Positions 49,044 to 58,348 of a DNA stretch of 64,000 nt are shown piece by piece. A model generated the notes under the pieces. That model had not been told where the DNA came from. It saw only the letters and a list, made by a program, of their open reading frames with translations, and did not search any database. The position numbers were made by a program, and so were the translations under genes. This DNA is from UBA5448 sp045536965 (lineage in GTDB: Bacteria; Bacillota; Clostridia; Oscillospirales; SIG627), in contig JAZSON010000019.1 of assembly GCA_045536965.1 (NCBI GenBank), positions 60,027 to 124,026 of the forward strand. Direction: 5' to 3'. Each line of letters begins with the position of its first letter. The first letter of the stretch is position 1.

Positions 49044-51356
49044 ATGAACAACCCCTTGATTCCCATGGGTGCCATAACCGGAAAACCGAAGAAAGAACAA
49101 ATTGCGCGCGCTTTGCACAGTTATGCCCAATGCGGCATGGATCAATTTTTGATCTATCCCCGTTCGGGCTGCGAGCTTTCCTACATGAGCCAAGAATGGC
49201 TGGATACCATCCGCGCAATCCTCGATGCCGCAAAAAATGAGGGAATGAAGATTTGGTTGTATGATGAATTCAACTGGCCCTCCGGCAGTTGCGGCGGCAA
49301 AGTCATGCAGACAAACCCTGATTTTTATGCTCGCGGCGTTTTCATCGAAAATGAAAAATGCGAGGTAAAAATTTACGATAGCTACGCCGATATTTTAAAC
49401 CCCGATGCCGTCGATTGTTTTATCGAAAACACCCACGAGGTCTATCACCGTCATTTCGGGGAATATTTCGGAAGCGTAATCCAAGGCATTTTTACCGATG
49501 AACCTGAAATTTTCCGCTCCGTCCGCGGCGGCGCAACCTACCCTTACACAAAAAATATTGAGGTCTTTTACCACGATGTCTGCGGCAGAAATTTGTGGAC
49601 CGATATGCTTGAAAATCCCAACCACCCCGTTTTCTTGGACACCTTTTGGTCTCTCTTGAAAAAGATGTTCCGCGAAAATTTCATCGACCGCATCAATCAT
49701 TGGTGTGTTGACCATGGTATTCTGCTGACCGGTCATTTGTTCCATGAACACGATATACGTTTTGCTTCCCAAACATCAGGCAGCACCATCTATGCCTTGC
49801 GAGGATTTACACTTCCCGGCATGGATGAAATCCATACCAAAACCTCGATCGATACCGCCGAATGGTTGACCCTCGGATCGGTAGAAGCGGCAGCGCGTGT
49901 TACGCGACGGGGTGCGCTGGGCGAGCTTTTCGCCTACGGCCCAAGCGATATACCGCCCGCTCGCATGGAACAAATGCTCTTTTTGGAAGCAGCATTCAAA
50001 ATAGACCATTATGTCATGGCTGTTTCAGCATTCGATGCAAAAGGAAACACAAAAAAATATTCCTGGTATCATCCCACCAATTACACAAGCCCCTGGTTTG
50101 AAGGATATACAGAACTTGGAAAATCTGCCAAACGCGCGGCGCAATGGGCCAAAAAAGACATCGCCTCCGAGGTCTTCGTTCGTTTGCCCATCCGCGATGC
50201 CATCCGCACAAAAAACACCCCCTTCAATCTCCACGAGCGCTTAAATGAATTGCTCAAAGCCCTCGTGCGCAACCAGTACCAATGGCAACTTTTGGATGAG
50301 GAGGAAGAAGCGCCCGAAAACGCATACACCATTACCGTCCCCGCCGACGATTCATATTCTCTCGACAGCGTTTTGGAAAAGCTTTTTTCCTCTCTCCCCC
50401 GCACCTTTGCGGTGTATGAGGGTGAACAACTCGCCGAAGAGATTTTCGTCCGCAGATATACAGACGGCACTTATATGCTTCTCGACCTGCGCGATACCCC
50501 CGATATGCGGCATTTGACGGTGGTTGACAAGGACAGCAAAACCCACATAGATTTAAATGGCCGCGGTCATTATCTCTCGAGCGATCCCCTGCCTCCCCGC
50601 TTTGATGTGATCTCGTCGGAATCGCCCACTTTCTCCTTTTCCCTTTTATCCGAAAACACCCTCCGATGCAATCTGCACCCCGAAAAAGACACCTTTTCGT
50701 TCTTTGTGAAGGACACCCTTGCGGGTATATCGGTATCGGTCCGCGATCACGAATACGACGGACAGGTTTATTTAGACGAAAAGCTTCTTTCGCCAACCAA
50801 AGAATGCACCTGCATGACCCGAGGACTCAACGAGCTTTATCGCACGAGTGCATCTTTCACCCTTTCACCCGGCATGCACACAATCCGAGTCACCGATCCG
50901 CCGAAATACAGTTATTTCTTGCCTGTGTGTATTATCAGCGGTTCTTTTGCCGCCACACCCGATCACACCCTCCGCGCCTTACCGACACATGCAAAAACGG
51001 GATATCTTCACCAAACAACCCTGCCGCAATACGCGGGGCATATTGTGTATGAGACCGATATTTCCATCCCGTCCGATGCTGAGGCTGTATTTTTGGATTC
51101 TGCCGAGCTTTACACCCGCCTTCGGGTGGACGGCGAATCACTGGGTGCAAAAATTTCCGATTATGTTTGGTCATTGCCGCCCCAAATGCGCGGTAAAAAA
51201 TGCCGCTTTACAATACGGCAATACACCTCTATTGCTCCCTTGTTCGGCGATTATAAAGAAGCGTTGAGCCTCCCCGAGCAAACCCCCGGAAGATACGAGC
51301 TTCCTTATAAAAAATGCGGTATTGCTAAAATAAACTTTTTGAAAGAAATGAAATAA
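49044..51356 (+). CDS. GH106-like glycosyl hydrolase (alpha-L-rhamnosidase-like)
   Basis: 770-residue protein without a signal peptide, so probably cytoplasmic. The N-terminal TIM-barrel part contains WLYDEFNWPSG, TDEPE and GHLFHEHD, as in the GH106 / putative alpha-L-rhamnosidase group. The C-terminal third (about 530-770) is beta-sandwich-like and includes a galactose-binding-type region. The likely role is to release a rhamnose-type or other deoxy sugar from imported plant oligosaccharides; substrate not provable. The ATG at 49044 follows CGGAGG. The frame is open further upstream, but without a ribosome site. Confidence 0.82.
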   Translation: MNNPLIPMGAITGKPKKEQIARALHSYAQCGMDQFLIYPRSGCELSYMSQEWLDTIRAILDAAKNEGMKIWLYDEFNWPSGSCGGKVMQTNPDFYARGVFIENEKCEVKIYDSYADILNPDAVDCFIENTHEVYHRHFGEYFGSVIQGIFTDEPEIFRSVRGGATYPYTKNIEVFYHDVCGRNLWTDMLENPNHPVFLDTFWSLLKKMFRENFIDRINHWCVDHGILLTGHLFHEHDIRFASQTSGSTIYALRGFTLPGMDEIHTKTSIDTAEWLTLGSVEAAARVTRRGALGELFAYGPSDIPPARMEQMLFLEAAFKIDHYVMAVSAFDAKGNTKKYSWYHPTNYTSPWFEGYTELGKSAKRAAQWAKKDIASEVFVRLPIRDAIRTKNTPFNLHERLNELLKALVRNQYQWQLLDEEEEAPENAYTITVPADDSYSLDSVLEKLFSSLPRTFAVYEGEQLAEEIFVRRYTDGTYMLLDLRDTPDMRHLTVVDKDSKTHIDLNGRGHYLSSDPLPPRFDVISSESPTFSFSLLSENTLRCNLHPEKDTFSFFVKDTLAGISVSVRDHEYDGQVYLDEKLLSPTKECTCMTRGLNELYRTSASFTLSPGMHTIRVTDPPKYSYFLPVCIISGSFAATPDHTLRALPTHAKTGYLHQTTLPQYAGHIVYETDISIPSDAEAVFLDSAELYTRLRVDGESLGAKISDYVWSLPPQMRGKKCRFTIRQYTSIAPLFGDYKEALSLPEQTPGRYELPYKKCGIAKINFLKEMK

Positions 51357-51360
51357 AATC

Positions 51361-51888
51361 ATGTATGATTTTTGGACACAAGCTGCCGGATACGGCGGTA
51401 TTCTTCTCAACTGCCTGATTTATTTGCAAAAAGATCGAAAAAAGCTCGTCTTTACAAAACTTTTGTCCGATGTTATATGGGCGGTACATTATTTTATGCT
51501 GGCTGCCTACGCAGGCTTTTCCATTGCCGCCATCGGCATCGTGCGGGAAATTATTTTCTATAACAAAAATCGAAAATGGGCGTCCTCCGTGGCATGGCCG
51601 ATCCTTTTCATTCTCATCGGAGCCGGCGGCGCTATTTTGAGTGAGCGCTCTTGGTACAGTCTCCTGCCCGCTTTCGCATCTTCTCTTGCAGTAATCTGCT
51701 TTTGGCAAAACAAGACATCCAAATCCCGCGCGCTGGGAATTCTCATTTCGGCGTGCATGACGATATACGATGTTTTCAAACATTCCACAGCAGGCATTGT
51801 CAACGAAGCACTCACCGTATTTTCCATCTTTCTCGGTATGTTCTTGCACGATAGAAAGAAACAAAAACAGTCCAGCCTTCCACAATGA
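51361..51888 (+). CDS. YgjV-family inner membrane protein
   Basis: 175-residue protein with about six membrane helices. The opening YGGILLNCLIYLQKDRKKL and the repeated short hydrophobic segments fit the YgjV family, whose function is not established. It starts 4 bases after the glycosyl hydrolase stop with only a weak ribosome site, so it is probably coupled to it. A hairpin terminator follows. Confidence 0.8.
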   Translation: MYDFWTQAAGYGGILLNCLIYLQKDRKKLVFTKLLSDVIWAVHYFMLAAYAGFSIAAIGIVREIIFYNKNRKWASSVAWPILFILIGAGGAILSERSWYSLLPAFASSLAVICFWQNKTSKSRALGILISACMTIYDVFKHSTAGIVNEALTVFSIFLGMFLHDRKKQKQSSLPQ

Positions 51889-51891
51889 CAC

Positions 51892-51920
51892 AAGCCGCCT
51901 TCAAACCAAGAAGGCGGCTT
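51892..51920 (+). terminator. Terminator after the YgjV-family gene
   Basis: 11-bp perfect stem (AAGCCGCCTTC and complement), 7-base loop, then ATTTTATT. Confidence 0.82.
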
Positions 51921-52033
51921 ATTTTATTAGCAAGGATTCATCTCCCGCAAACTTAATACAAATAAAAACAAGATTTTTTCGGTTTCTATTTGCTGTTTTT
52001 TATCGATCACATTGTCTTTTTCCGTGCACCCTC

Positions 52034-52150
52034 CTACCTTTCACGAAACTCTTTTCCGGTGATGAGATAATTGATCGACACATTAAAATAGCTTGACATT
52101 TGTACCAAAAGCTGAAACACCTCGCTTTTTTGTATAATCCACAACAAAAA
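52034..52150 (-). pseudogene. C-terminal fragment of an XRE-type regulator
   Basis: On the minus strand a frame without a start encodes QLLVQMSSYFNVSINYLITG then KEFRER and a stop at 52034-52036. This is the standard tail of small XRE-type repressors; the helix-turn-helix is missing. It lies in a 295-base spacer that otherwise holds only two terminators. Confidence 0.6.
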
Positions 52151-52153
52151 ATC

Positions 52154-52174
52154 CGCCGTCCTAAACGGACGGCG
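52154..52174 (-). terminator. Terminator after upp
   Basis: 8-bp GC-rich perfect stem (CGCCGTCC and complement), 5-base loop, then ATTTTTTG on the minus strand. Confidence 0.82.
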
Positions 52175-52183
52175 AACCTTGTT

Positions 52184-52831
52184 TCATTTCGTGCCGAAAA
52201 GTCTGTCGCCGGCATCGCCGAGACCGGGTAAAATGTACCCGTTTTCATTGAGTTGACGATCCAAAGTAGAAACGTAAACAGGAATATCGGGATGATCTTT
52301 TGCCAATTTTTGAACCCCTTCGGGAGCGCCGATGATGGCCATGAACTTGATTTTCTTGCATCCTTTTTTCTTCAAAGCCGTCAATGCATCCGATGCAGAA
52401 CCGCCTGTTGCAAGCATGGGATCAACTAAAAAGACCGTCTTATCTTCAATGCCGACGGGCAATTTGCAATAATATTCACAAGGAAGCAAAGTTTCCTCAT
52501 CACGATACATACCGATGTGACCGACCTTGGCAGTAGGAAAGAGAGTGTGGATGCCGTTAACCATACCAAGACCTGCGCGGAGAATGGGAACGATGACCAC
52601 GCTTTGATCGGGAATCTTCCGCTGGATGGTGGTCTCAAGGGGTGTCTTTACCTCCACGGGAACCGTTTCCACGTCTCGCATACACTCATAGGTCATCAAC
52701 GTGGTAATCTCCTCGATCAATTCGCGGAATTCTTTCATTGATGTTTTTTCATCTCGTAAAATCGCCACTTTATGGGCAATCAAAGGATGATCAAAAACAA
52801 ATACATTTTCAGGCACTTTGAAGTTTTCCAT
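52184..52831 (-). CDS. upp: Uracil phosphoribosyltransferase
   Basis: Salvages uracil to UMP with PRPP. The 215-residue protein has the PRPP motif VDPMLATGGSA, the RAGLGM loop, and the C-terminal GDAGDRLFGTK signature. The ATG at 52829-52831 gives the usual MENFKV start; an in-frame GTG four codons upstream is possible. The acyltransferase gene ends 41 bases upstream on the same strand; no promoter was clear in that gap. Confidence 0.96.
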   Translation of the reverse strand: MENFKVPENVFVFDHPLIAHKVAILRDEKTSMKEFRELIEEITTLMTYECMRDVETVPVEVKTPLETTIQRKIPDQSVVIVPILRAGLGMVNGIHTLFPTAKVGHIGMYRDEETLLPCEYYCKLPVGIEDKTVFLVDPMLATGGSASDALTALKKKGCKKIKFMAIIGAPEGVQKLAKDHPDIPVYVSTLDRQLNENGYILPGLGDAGDRLFGTK

Positions 52832-52872
52832 ATTCGTCCACACTTTCTTTTAAAATATACGTTTTTTCAAGG

Positions 52873-54009
52873 TTACAGTCCAAGTTTTTCGTTTGCAAAT
52901 GCAGCAATGCGTGCATAAACATCTTGAAGGATGGTGCCGATTTTATCCACCGCCGCCTCCACGCAAATCACGTTGAACAAAATACGGCGGAGCATATCGA
53001 CGATAAAGCAAACCGCGAAAACACAAACGGCATACAGCAGGGTCAACAGAAGGGCCAAAATGGGATGGGTGATGGCCAACGGAGAGAAGAGGGGCAAAAA
53101 CCATCCGCTCAAAACATAGGTATTGGCGACAAACAAATAAATGGGAAGAACCGAGGGAGCAACCAATTTGATCCACAACATGTTCTTTTGCGAAACCCTG
53201 CATTCAGAGAAAAGACAGACAAGTGAAATAGCAGCCAAAAGAATCGTAGGTGACAGGGAGGAAGTGAAAATATACCCAAAACGAGTCAAGGAAAAACTAA
53301 ATATCGACACATCCAATTTACCGAAGATCAGCACGAAAAGGTAGGTCAAAAGATAACAACCGCCGAGCAAAACCAACCAATTTTTACGGGAGAATTTTTG
53401 GGGCAGATTGATTTTCTTGATAAAAGCGCCCAAGAGGTACAAAACGAAGAACCACAATGCACCAACGCCGTCGTTTAAGCCAAGAACATCACCGAACAAC
53501 GAGGGGAAAAGGCCATACACCGAGAAAACGGAAAGAAAAACAAGAAGCACGAAGAATAAGTTTTTGTTGCTCACGCTCGACACAAAGCGATTCAAAACAG
53601 GCATGAAAAGGCAAAGGAGCAGATAAGCGCTCAAAAACCAATATTGACCCGAAGTGAAAGGCAGGAACGCCTTGACAATGGCCAAGCCGCCAATCCAAGT
53701 AGGATGAATGATCTTGAAAAGAATGCAAAGGATCACGCTGTAAAACAAGGCAACAAAAAGCATACGCAAAATACTTTTCGTCTTGGGGTAGGATTTTTCA
53801 CTGCGATAGCCAACAAATCCCGCGATTAAAACAAAAACATTTAACACGGGCAAAAGCAACACCTCAACCAACCACGACAGAGAAAAATGACCGAAAGAGA
53901 GGCCTGCGCCGAGTTTGGAACCGGATGCATTGATATAAAGAATGATCACGCCGAAAATTGCCAAAATACGCAACAAGTCAATGCCGACATTACGAGATTT
54001 GGTGGTCAT
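52873..54009 (-). CDS. Acyltransferase-3 family membrane protein, catalytic His replaced
   Basis: 378-residue protein with about ten membrane helices of the AT3 family, which O-acylate cell-surface glycans. The opening NVGIDLLRILAIFGVIILY is typical, and GQYWFLSAYLLLCLFMPVLN matches the conserved mid-region. In AT3 enzymes the first helix normally ends in a histidine required for acyl transfer (LLRxxAxxxVxxxH); here the aligned residue is Tyr (ILYINASG). The protein may therefore be inactive, use another residue, or have a different role. Followed by upp on the same strand. Confidence 0.85.
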   Translation of the reverse strand: MTTKSRNVGIDLLRILAIFGVIILYINASGSKLGAGLSFGHFSLSWLVEVLLLPVLNVFVLIAGFVGYRSEKSYPKTKSILRMLFVALFYSVILCILFKIIHPTWIGGLAIVKAFLPFTSGQYWFLSAYLLLCLFMPVLNRFVSSVSNKNLFFVLLVFLSVFSVYGLFPSLFGDVLGLNDGVGALWFFVLYLLGAFIKKINLPQKFSRKNWLVLLGGCYLLTYLFVLIFGKLDVSIFSFSLTRFGYIFTSSLSPTILLAAISLVCLFSECRVSQKNMLWIKLVAPSVLPIYLFVANTYVLSGWFLPLFSPLAITHPILALLLTLLYAVCVFAVCFIVDMLRRILFNVICVEAAVDKIGTILQDVYARIAAFANEKLGL

Positions 54010-54133
54010 AAGCTCACTCCCAAATTATTTTTTTCTATTTTATCATACTTTTCAACAAAATTCAACAGCGATGGACAAAAAAAACAAAACCCTGCCTTTT
54101 TCACAATGCATAATAGGTTTTGCAAACAAAAAA

Positions 54134-54162
54134 CATCCCCCGCCACGATGTGGCGGAGGATG
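54134..54162 (-). terminator. Terminator after the SGNH hydrolase gene
   Basis: 12-bp stem with one mismatch (CATCCCCCGCCA / TGGCGGAGGATG), 5-base loop, then TTTTTTG on the minus strand. Confidence 0.82.
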
Positions 54163-54168
54163 CTCTTG

Positions 54169-55224
54169 TTATTTTTTCAGAATATTTTTCAAAACGCCTT
54201 CCAATGCTTTTGCCATGGAGAAAAAGCCTAAATCGTTGGGATGGCAGTCGTCCACGGTGCCGTTGTTTTCGGCAATGGCCATAAGCGTTCTTCCTTCCAC
54301 CAAATACACATTGCGATCACCTGCATCCAATGCATTTTGATAGGTTCGACGAATAACATCCAACCGTTTTCCCTCAATCAACAAGAGCTCATATTTGGGT
54401 CTTGACATCATTACGATGGGGAGATCGGGTTGCGCCTCCCGCACGGTACGGAACATTTTTTCATGGGTTGCTTCCAAATGCTCGAGCGTGGGGGCATTGT
54501 GATCGTAATCGTACACAAAAATCGACATCTTCAAATTTTTCACATATTCAGCCATGGCATCTTCCGCTTTACCGCTTCCCGAAAAACCGAGATTGACATG
54601 GTCAACATTCAACCAACAGGAAAGCATGGCCTGATAGCTGTTACCGGGTCTGGAAGCACACCCGCCCTGTGTGATGGAAGAGCCGTAATACACGATGGGT
54701 AAATCATAATCGTAATCGGTAGCGGGCCAAACGTTTGCTGTTTTTTGCAAGCCGATATGCAGGGAAGATACATCGTTATACAACGGAAAATGAATGGTAA
54801 TCTCCCTTTTTTCGGCACTGGGGAAGGTCACGCTCGATTCATATCCCATCTTCATATCAAACGGAGGCACGAAAGTTTTATAATAGGTATCGACTCCGTC
54901 TTTTTTTACATAAATATCAAATCCCGATGTACTCGTCATGGGATTGTGGGGCAAACGAACAACATAGGGCATCTTCACTTGGATGGCTACATATTTGCTA
55001 TCGGTAACAAAACGCACCCTGCCGCCCGCAGTATTGGTGTGGAGTCGCACGACCCCCTCATTGACCCTATTGGCAACTTCTTCGGGAATTCTTCTGAAAA
55101 GCCCGTTTTCTTTAAAGATACCATGGATCCTAAAGGGTGATGATTCGGCGTTATAAAACACGATGTCATCAAAAGGCAATTTGGTTTCTACTTTAAAGTT
55201 TTTATCTATCTCGGCAATGTTCAT
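54169..55224 (-). CDS. SGNH/GDSL hydrolase with N-terminal beta domain
   Basis: 351-residue esterase-like protein. The N-terminal half (about 1-170) is a beta-sandwich; the SGNH domain follows, with the nucleophile Ser in GSSITQGG, Gly in NLGFSGSG, Asn in YDYDHNAPT and the Asp-x-x-His pair in DDCHPND. This is the two-domain form that de-acetylates oligosaccharides in some gut bacteria (SGNH_2/SsfX3-like). No signal peptide. The ATG at 55222-55224 follows GGAGGG; longer readings are unsupported. Confidence 0.87.
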   Translation of the reverse strand: MNIAEIDKNFKVETKLPFDDIVFYNAESSPFRIHGIFKENGLFRRIPEEVANRVNEGVVRLHTNTAGGRVRFVTDSKYVAIQVKMPYVVRLPHNPMTSTSGFDIYVKKDGVDTYYKTFVPPFDMKMGYESSVTFPSAEKREITIHFPLYNDVSSLHIGLQKTANVWPATDYDYDLPIVYYGSSITQGGCASRPGNSYQAMLSCWLNVDHVNLGFSGSGKAEDAMAEYVKNLKMSIFVYDYDHNAPTLEHLEATHEKMFRTVREAQPDLPIVMMSRPKYELLLIEGKRLDVIRRTYQNALDAGDRNVYLVEGRTLMAIAENNGTVDDCHPNDLGFFSMAKALEGVLKNILKK

Positions 55225-55307
55225 GTAAATCCCTCCATTCATTTGCAGTATTCTACCACAAAAACAAAACGCGGTCAAGCAAAAAAATGAGAAAGCATGC
55301 GCCGTGA

Positions 55308-55336
55308 TTGACAGAAAGGATGTAACATGCTACAAT
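55308..55336 (+). promoter_or_regulatory. Sigma-A promoter of the glycosyltransferase/flippase pair
   Basis: TTGACA (55308-55313), 17 bases, TACAAT (55331-55336). Confidence 0.78.
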
Positions 55337-55380
55337 GTGTATACTATCATTGGGTAAACCTTTTTCACCATGAGGTTTTT

Positions 55381-56613
55381 ATGAAAATACTGTTTATATC
55401 CGGTACATTTCCTCCCGATACATCGGCTACCGCCATAGTATTGGATAAAATATTACATGTTTTTGAAAATCGTGGTATTGTGGTGGATGCTTTGACCCTG
55501 AAAGCCACCTTTAAACAAAAGGATTTTCAGGTATACCGAAACGCAAATATATACAGAACCGATGCCGTTAAATTCATCAGTCACCCCATTCGATGCTTCA
55601 AAGACTTTACGCAAGGTATAAAAAACAAGCTGCGCCTTTTTTTGAAAATCCGCGACGGAAACCTATTATACCGCGAAAGCATTGTGAAAAAGTTGGGCAA
55701 AAAGCTTTCCATCCTGCCCCTTGATTCATACGATGCCGTCATAGCAGTATGCGCCTATTACGAAGCGGCGGAAGTGATCAAACGTTACCGCAAGCTGTTT
55801 CCTTCACACACAAAAGTATTGTTTTATCAATTAGACCCGCTCTCCACCCAAGCACTGCGCGAGGCTATCGGAGAAGAATACCTTTCCAATTTCGAAAAAG
55901 AATTATACGCAGCATGCGACTGCATTCTCACCACCCCGAACATATATCACGAACAACAAATAAAAGGTTCGCCGCTCGACAAACTCATTCCCCTTGAGCA
56001 GCCTTTGGGCGAAAAACATATGTATCTGCCAATCGAAAAATCACCCGATGAGATCCGCTGTGTTTTTTCGGGAGAATTTTACGGCAATATACGCGATGCA
56101 TCTTTCATGTTGGAAGTGTTTTCTCGCTGCAAATCCCCCAATCTCCATCTCTATGTCATCGGCGGCGGCCAAGAAAAACTAATGCAAAAATATGCCCAAA
56201 CTTCTTTAAACGGAAGACTGCATCTTCTCGGACGTCTGCCGTCAAGCGTATGCAATCAATGGCTGGCATCGGCCGACATTTTAGTCAACATCGGAAACCG
56301 TGAAATCATTTATGTCCCCAGCAAACTCTTCCACTATTTAAGTTTTGGCAAACCCATACTGAATTTAATCGAAAACACAAACTGCCCGACAACCAAGTAC
56401 TTAAAACGTTATCCGCTTGCAAAAACCTTAATAAAAAATATCATTTCCGATTCCGACATCAATGAAACCGAACAATGGATAGCCAAAAGCATTGGCGAAA
56501 AGCTCCCCTACGAGCAAGTGGAGATGTTGTATCCCACCTTCACCCCGCAGTATATTGCCAACCAAATAATCCAAGCAATACAAAACACCGATCACAACGA
56601 GGACAACGCATGA
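55381..56613 (+). CDS. Glycosyltransferase (GT4-like)
   Basis: 410-residue soluble GT-B enzyme. It begins MKILFISGTFPPDTSATAIV, the usual GT4 N-terminus, and has the C-terminal nucleotide-sugar half with VIGGGQE and LFHYLSFGKPIL, where the family's E-x7-E region lies. The donor and acceptor are unknown. It is likely part of a surface polysaccharide pathway, since the next gene is a flippase that overlaps its stop (ATGA). The ATG at 55381 follows GAGG. Confidence 0.87.
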   Translation: MKILFISGTFPPDTSATAIVLDKILHVFENRGIVVDALTLKATFKQKDFQVYRNANIYRTDAVKFISHPIRCFKDFTQGIKNKLRLFLKIRDGNLLYRESIVKKLGKKLSILPLDSYDAVIAVCAYYEAAEVIKRYRKLFPSHTKVLFYQLDPLSTQALREAIGEEYLSNFEKELYAACDCILTTPNIYHEQQIKGSPLDKLIPLEQPLGEKHMYLPIEKSPDEIRCVFSGEFYGNIRDASFMLEVFSRCKSPNLHLYVIGGGQEKLMQKYAQTSLNGRLHLLGRLPSSVCNQWLASADILVNIGNREIIYVPSKLFHYLSFGKPILNLIENTNCPTTKYLKRYPLAKTLIKNIISDSDINETEQWIAKSIGEKLPYEQVEMLYPTFTPQYIANQIIQAIQNTDHNEDNA

Positions 56614-58127
56614 GCCGCGCAACCAATAAAACCAAAAAAACCGCATTAAACGCTTTTTTTTCAGCCCTCAGCTTGCTGGTATCCAGTATACTCGGGCTGA
56701 TTGCCACAAGAAGCATTTTGCGATACATCGGTTCAGACTACAACGGACTTAACAGTACCATCTCCAATTTTTTGTCGATTTTAATGATCATCGAAAGCGG
56801 CTTTACCCTAGCCGCCCTCGTCAAGCTGTACAAGCCGTATGAAGAGGACGATTTCAACACCATCAACGCCATTATATCCAAAACCAAAGAATCGCTTTTG
56901 CGCATTGGCGGATGGATGCTCGCCGTCGGAGTGGCCGGAGCGGCCGTTTATTCCCTTCTCATCAAAACCGATATTTCCTATCTTTCTGTCTTTGTACTTT
57001 TTGTATTCTCTGTGCTTTCAACAGCATTTCAGTTCGCCTACGTTTACAAATACCGTCTGCTTTTCCAGGTTTCTCAAAGTGAATATATCATTTATGCGGT
57101 AAACATCGTCGCGAACACCATCGGTTATCTCGGCATGATCCTTCTCATTGTGAAAACCGAAAACTTCATTTTGGCGAGAGCCTTTTGGACCTTGTGCAGC
57201 ATCGGATCGGGATTTGTCATAGCCTATATCGCAAAAAGGAGATTTACATTTGCGCGTTTCGATGAAGACACCCAAAGTGTCCGAATCGACGGCACAAAAG
57301 AACTGTTTATCTCCCGCGTGGTGGATCTTTTTTACAGATCTCTCACGGTGTTTTACATTTCCTCCTTCGCAGGAACGGTATATACCAGCGTTTACGCCGT
57401 TTACAATCAGGTCATCTCTCTTGTCACCAATTATATGAATATCTTTTTATCCGCTCCCAGAAATTCTTTGGGAATCGTGATAAATACCGAGAAGGAACGT
57501 TTTAAAAATATTCTTAGGGAATACGAATATATTGTAATCCTGTCATCCTCTGTGATTTTCTCTGCCGCCGCGGTCATGACCGTCCCATTCGTGCGTATAT
57601 ACACCGCCGACATCCATGATGTCAATTATATCGTCCCCTACATCGGCTTGATTTTAGTTTTCACCGCCATTTTGGAACTCATACACATCCCCAGCGGGCA
57701 ATGCATTGAATTGATAGGGAGCTTCAAGGTGTCAAGAAACTGTCAAACAGTGGCACTTGTTTGCCTTATAGTCTTTAGCTCAATCGGCGCGGGACTTTGG
57801 GGCTTTGTCGGTGTGATGATGGCAAAATTGGCAACCAACATAATTTTAGCGACTACGGAAATTTATTATACCCATACCAAAATTGCTCCGGGCGCATTAA
57901 AAAACTTTTTGTGCACTCTTCTCCCCAACTTTATTTTTGCCTTCGGCATTGCAACACCCGAATATATTCATCTGCTCACCACCGAGATGACGCCGATGAG
58001 ATTTATTTTGTACGGCGGCGGTATTCTTTTTGTCAACACAGCGCTGATCCTCTTGTTCAACCTTCTGTTTTACCGAAAAAATCTTTTTTCTGTTCTTTCA
58101 AGAATACAAAACATGATCCGAAAATAA
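56610..58127 (+). CDS. Wzx-like polysaccharide/lipid-linked oligosaccharide flippase
   Basis: 505-residue membrane protein with about fourteen helices of the MOP superfamily (polysaccharide biosynthesis type). The opening TALNAFFSALSLLVSSILGL and the following GxxxYNGLNSTIS are typical of Wzx/RfbX proteins. It would carry undecaprenyl-linked saccharide across the membrane. Coupled to the glycosyltransferase upstream. Only these two polysaccharide genes are present here, so the rest of the pathway lies elsewhere, or the pair has been cut off by insertion of the element downstream. Confidence 0.88.
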   Translation: MSRATNKTKKTALNAFFSALSLLVSSILGLIATRSILRYIGSDYNGLNSTISNFLSILMIIESGFTLAALVKLYKPYEEDDFNTINAIISKTKESLLRIGGWMLAVGVAGAAVYSLLIKTDISYLSVFVLFVFSVLSTAFQFAYVYKYRLLFQVSQSEYIIYAVNIVANTIGYLGMILLIVKTENFILARAFWTLCSIGSGFVIAYIAKRRFTFARFDEDTQSVRIDGTKELFISRVVDLFYRSLTVFYISSFAGTVYTSVYAVYNQVISLVTNYMNIFLSAPRNSLGIVINTEKERFKNILREYEYIVILSSSVIFSAAAVMTVPFVRIYTADIHDVNYIVPYIGLILVFTAILELIHIPSGQCIELIGSFKVSRNCQTVALVCLIVFSSIGAGLWGFVGVMMAKLATNIILATTEIYYTHTKIAPGALKNFLCTLLPNFIFAFGIATPEYIHLLTTEMTPMRFILYGGGILFVNTALILLFNLLFYRKNLFSVLSRIQNMIRK

Positions 58128-58172
58128 AAGTAAAAGCGGAGTGCATTCAAAATGCACAAGTCCGGTAAAAAC

Positions 58173-58305
58173 GGACAATAGAAAAACAGACCCCCTATGG
58201 TAGAATAAAATAAACTACCATAGGGGGATTTTGTATGCCAAAAGAATACCAACATATAAAACAATATGAGAAAGAAATACCATAGTGTCTGTTTTTGTAC
58301 TGTCC
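58173..58305. mobile_element. Miniature element derived from an IS30-like transposon
   Basis: 133 bp bounded by 19-base imperfect inverted repeats: GGACAATAGAAAAACAGAC at the left and the complement of GGACAGTACAAAAACAGAC at the right (two mismatches). Inside are a 13-bp perfect hairpin (CCCCCTATGGTAG...complement, 58191-58227) and a truncated ORF (58235-58285) encoding MPKEYQHIKQYEKEIP, the start of IS30-type transposases. The rest of the transposase is deleted, giving a non-autonomous (MITE) form. No clear target duplication. Confidence 0.78.
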
Positions 58306-58348
58306 GCACAAATTGGGGCAGTTCAAAAATCACTCTGCTTTTTGTTTT

